A DNA stretch of 21,952 nucleotides, taken from positions 1 through 21,952 of the forward strand of contig QLUB01000014.1 of NCBI GenBank assembly GCA_018725205.1, in the 5' to 3' direction. The notes beneath the pieces were generated by a model, which did not search any database, had not been told where the DNA came from, and saw only the letters and a list, made by a program, of their open reading frames with translations. This stretch comes from a candidate division NPL-UPA2 bacterium (GTDB lineage: Bacteria; Bacillota; UBA994). Every line of letters starts with the position of its first letter. Within the stretch, counting starts at the first letter, position 1. Both the position numbers and the translations under genes were made by a program. Positions 21,901 through 21,952 of this stretch are shown here, piece by piece.

Positions 21901-21952
21901 GTTTGAGATGAGCGAAAAAGACCATAGTCGTTGAAGCCACTGGCTTTCCCGT

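Noticed and set aside
21934..21945. Short hairpin AAGCC-ACT-GGCTT at the right edge as a terminator of an upstream gene.
   Set aside because: The stem is only 5 bp and the nearest T-run on the minus strand starts about 10 bases later; support is too weak and the neighbouring gene is outside the window.

Overview
The window looks like a chromosomal segment of an anaerobic, probably spore-forming member of the Bacillota (Clostridia-like). The reasons are a hydrogenase-associated NuoE/ferredoxin cluster of the kind found in Clostridia and Thermotoga, a T-box riboswitch in front of valS, a LonB-type gene next to lonA, and the order tig-clpP-clpX-lonB-lonA-engB with valS-folC further along, which resembles the Bacillus subtilis arrangement. 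Genes are dense, often overlap by 1-8 bases, and use GTG and TTG starts frequently. All genes but one block lie on the minus strand.

Layout from right to left, the direction of most transcription. Positions 21900-14589 carry a protein-quality-control block: trigger factor, ClpP, ClpX, a LonB-like AAA+ protein, LonA and the ribosome-assembly GTPase EngB. A D-Ala-D-Ala ligase-like ATP-grasp enzyme follows. Positions 11214-13543 hold the only plus-strand block, a NitT/TauT-type ABC importer in visible decay: the substrate-binding gene has an in-frame stop, a frameshift and an apparent internal deletion; it is fused by deletion to an ATPase gene that has lost its start; the permease looks intact. 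Positions 11080-8748 encode a biotin-dependent carboxyltransferase (OadA/PycB type) and an unrecognised membrane-anchored protein. Positions 8751-4569 hold a promoter, a T-box leader, valS and folC. Positions 4376-120 hold a hydrogenase-associated operon: two GHKL ATPases, a [FeFe]-hydrogenase-like iron-sulfur protein, a DRTGG protein, a PHP phosphoesterase, a NuoE-like subunit and a [2Fe-2S] ferredoxin. The expected NuoF and HydA partners would lie beyond the left edge.

Two repeats flank the hydrogenase-associated operon. One is a 67-bp tandem duplication that carries the stop codon of the last gene. The other is a heptanucleotide repeat tract that carries the stop codon of folC.

The most notable observations are the LonB-like protein, whose AAA+ module is joined in frame to the last part of a Lon protease domain so that the catalytic serine region is missing; the decay pattern of the ABC importer; the two repeats that have entered gene 3' ends; and the conserved but functionally unclear hydrogenase-linked signalling genes. 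I did not see a defence system, CRISPR array, transposase, tRNA or rRNA. Comparisons with other family members are from memory, with no database search.
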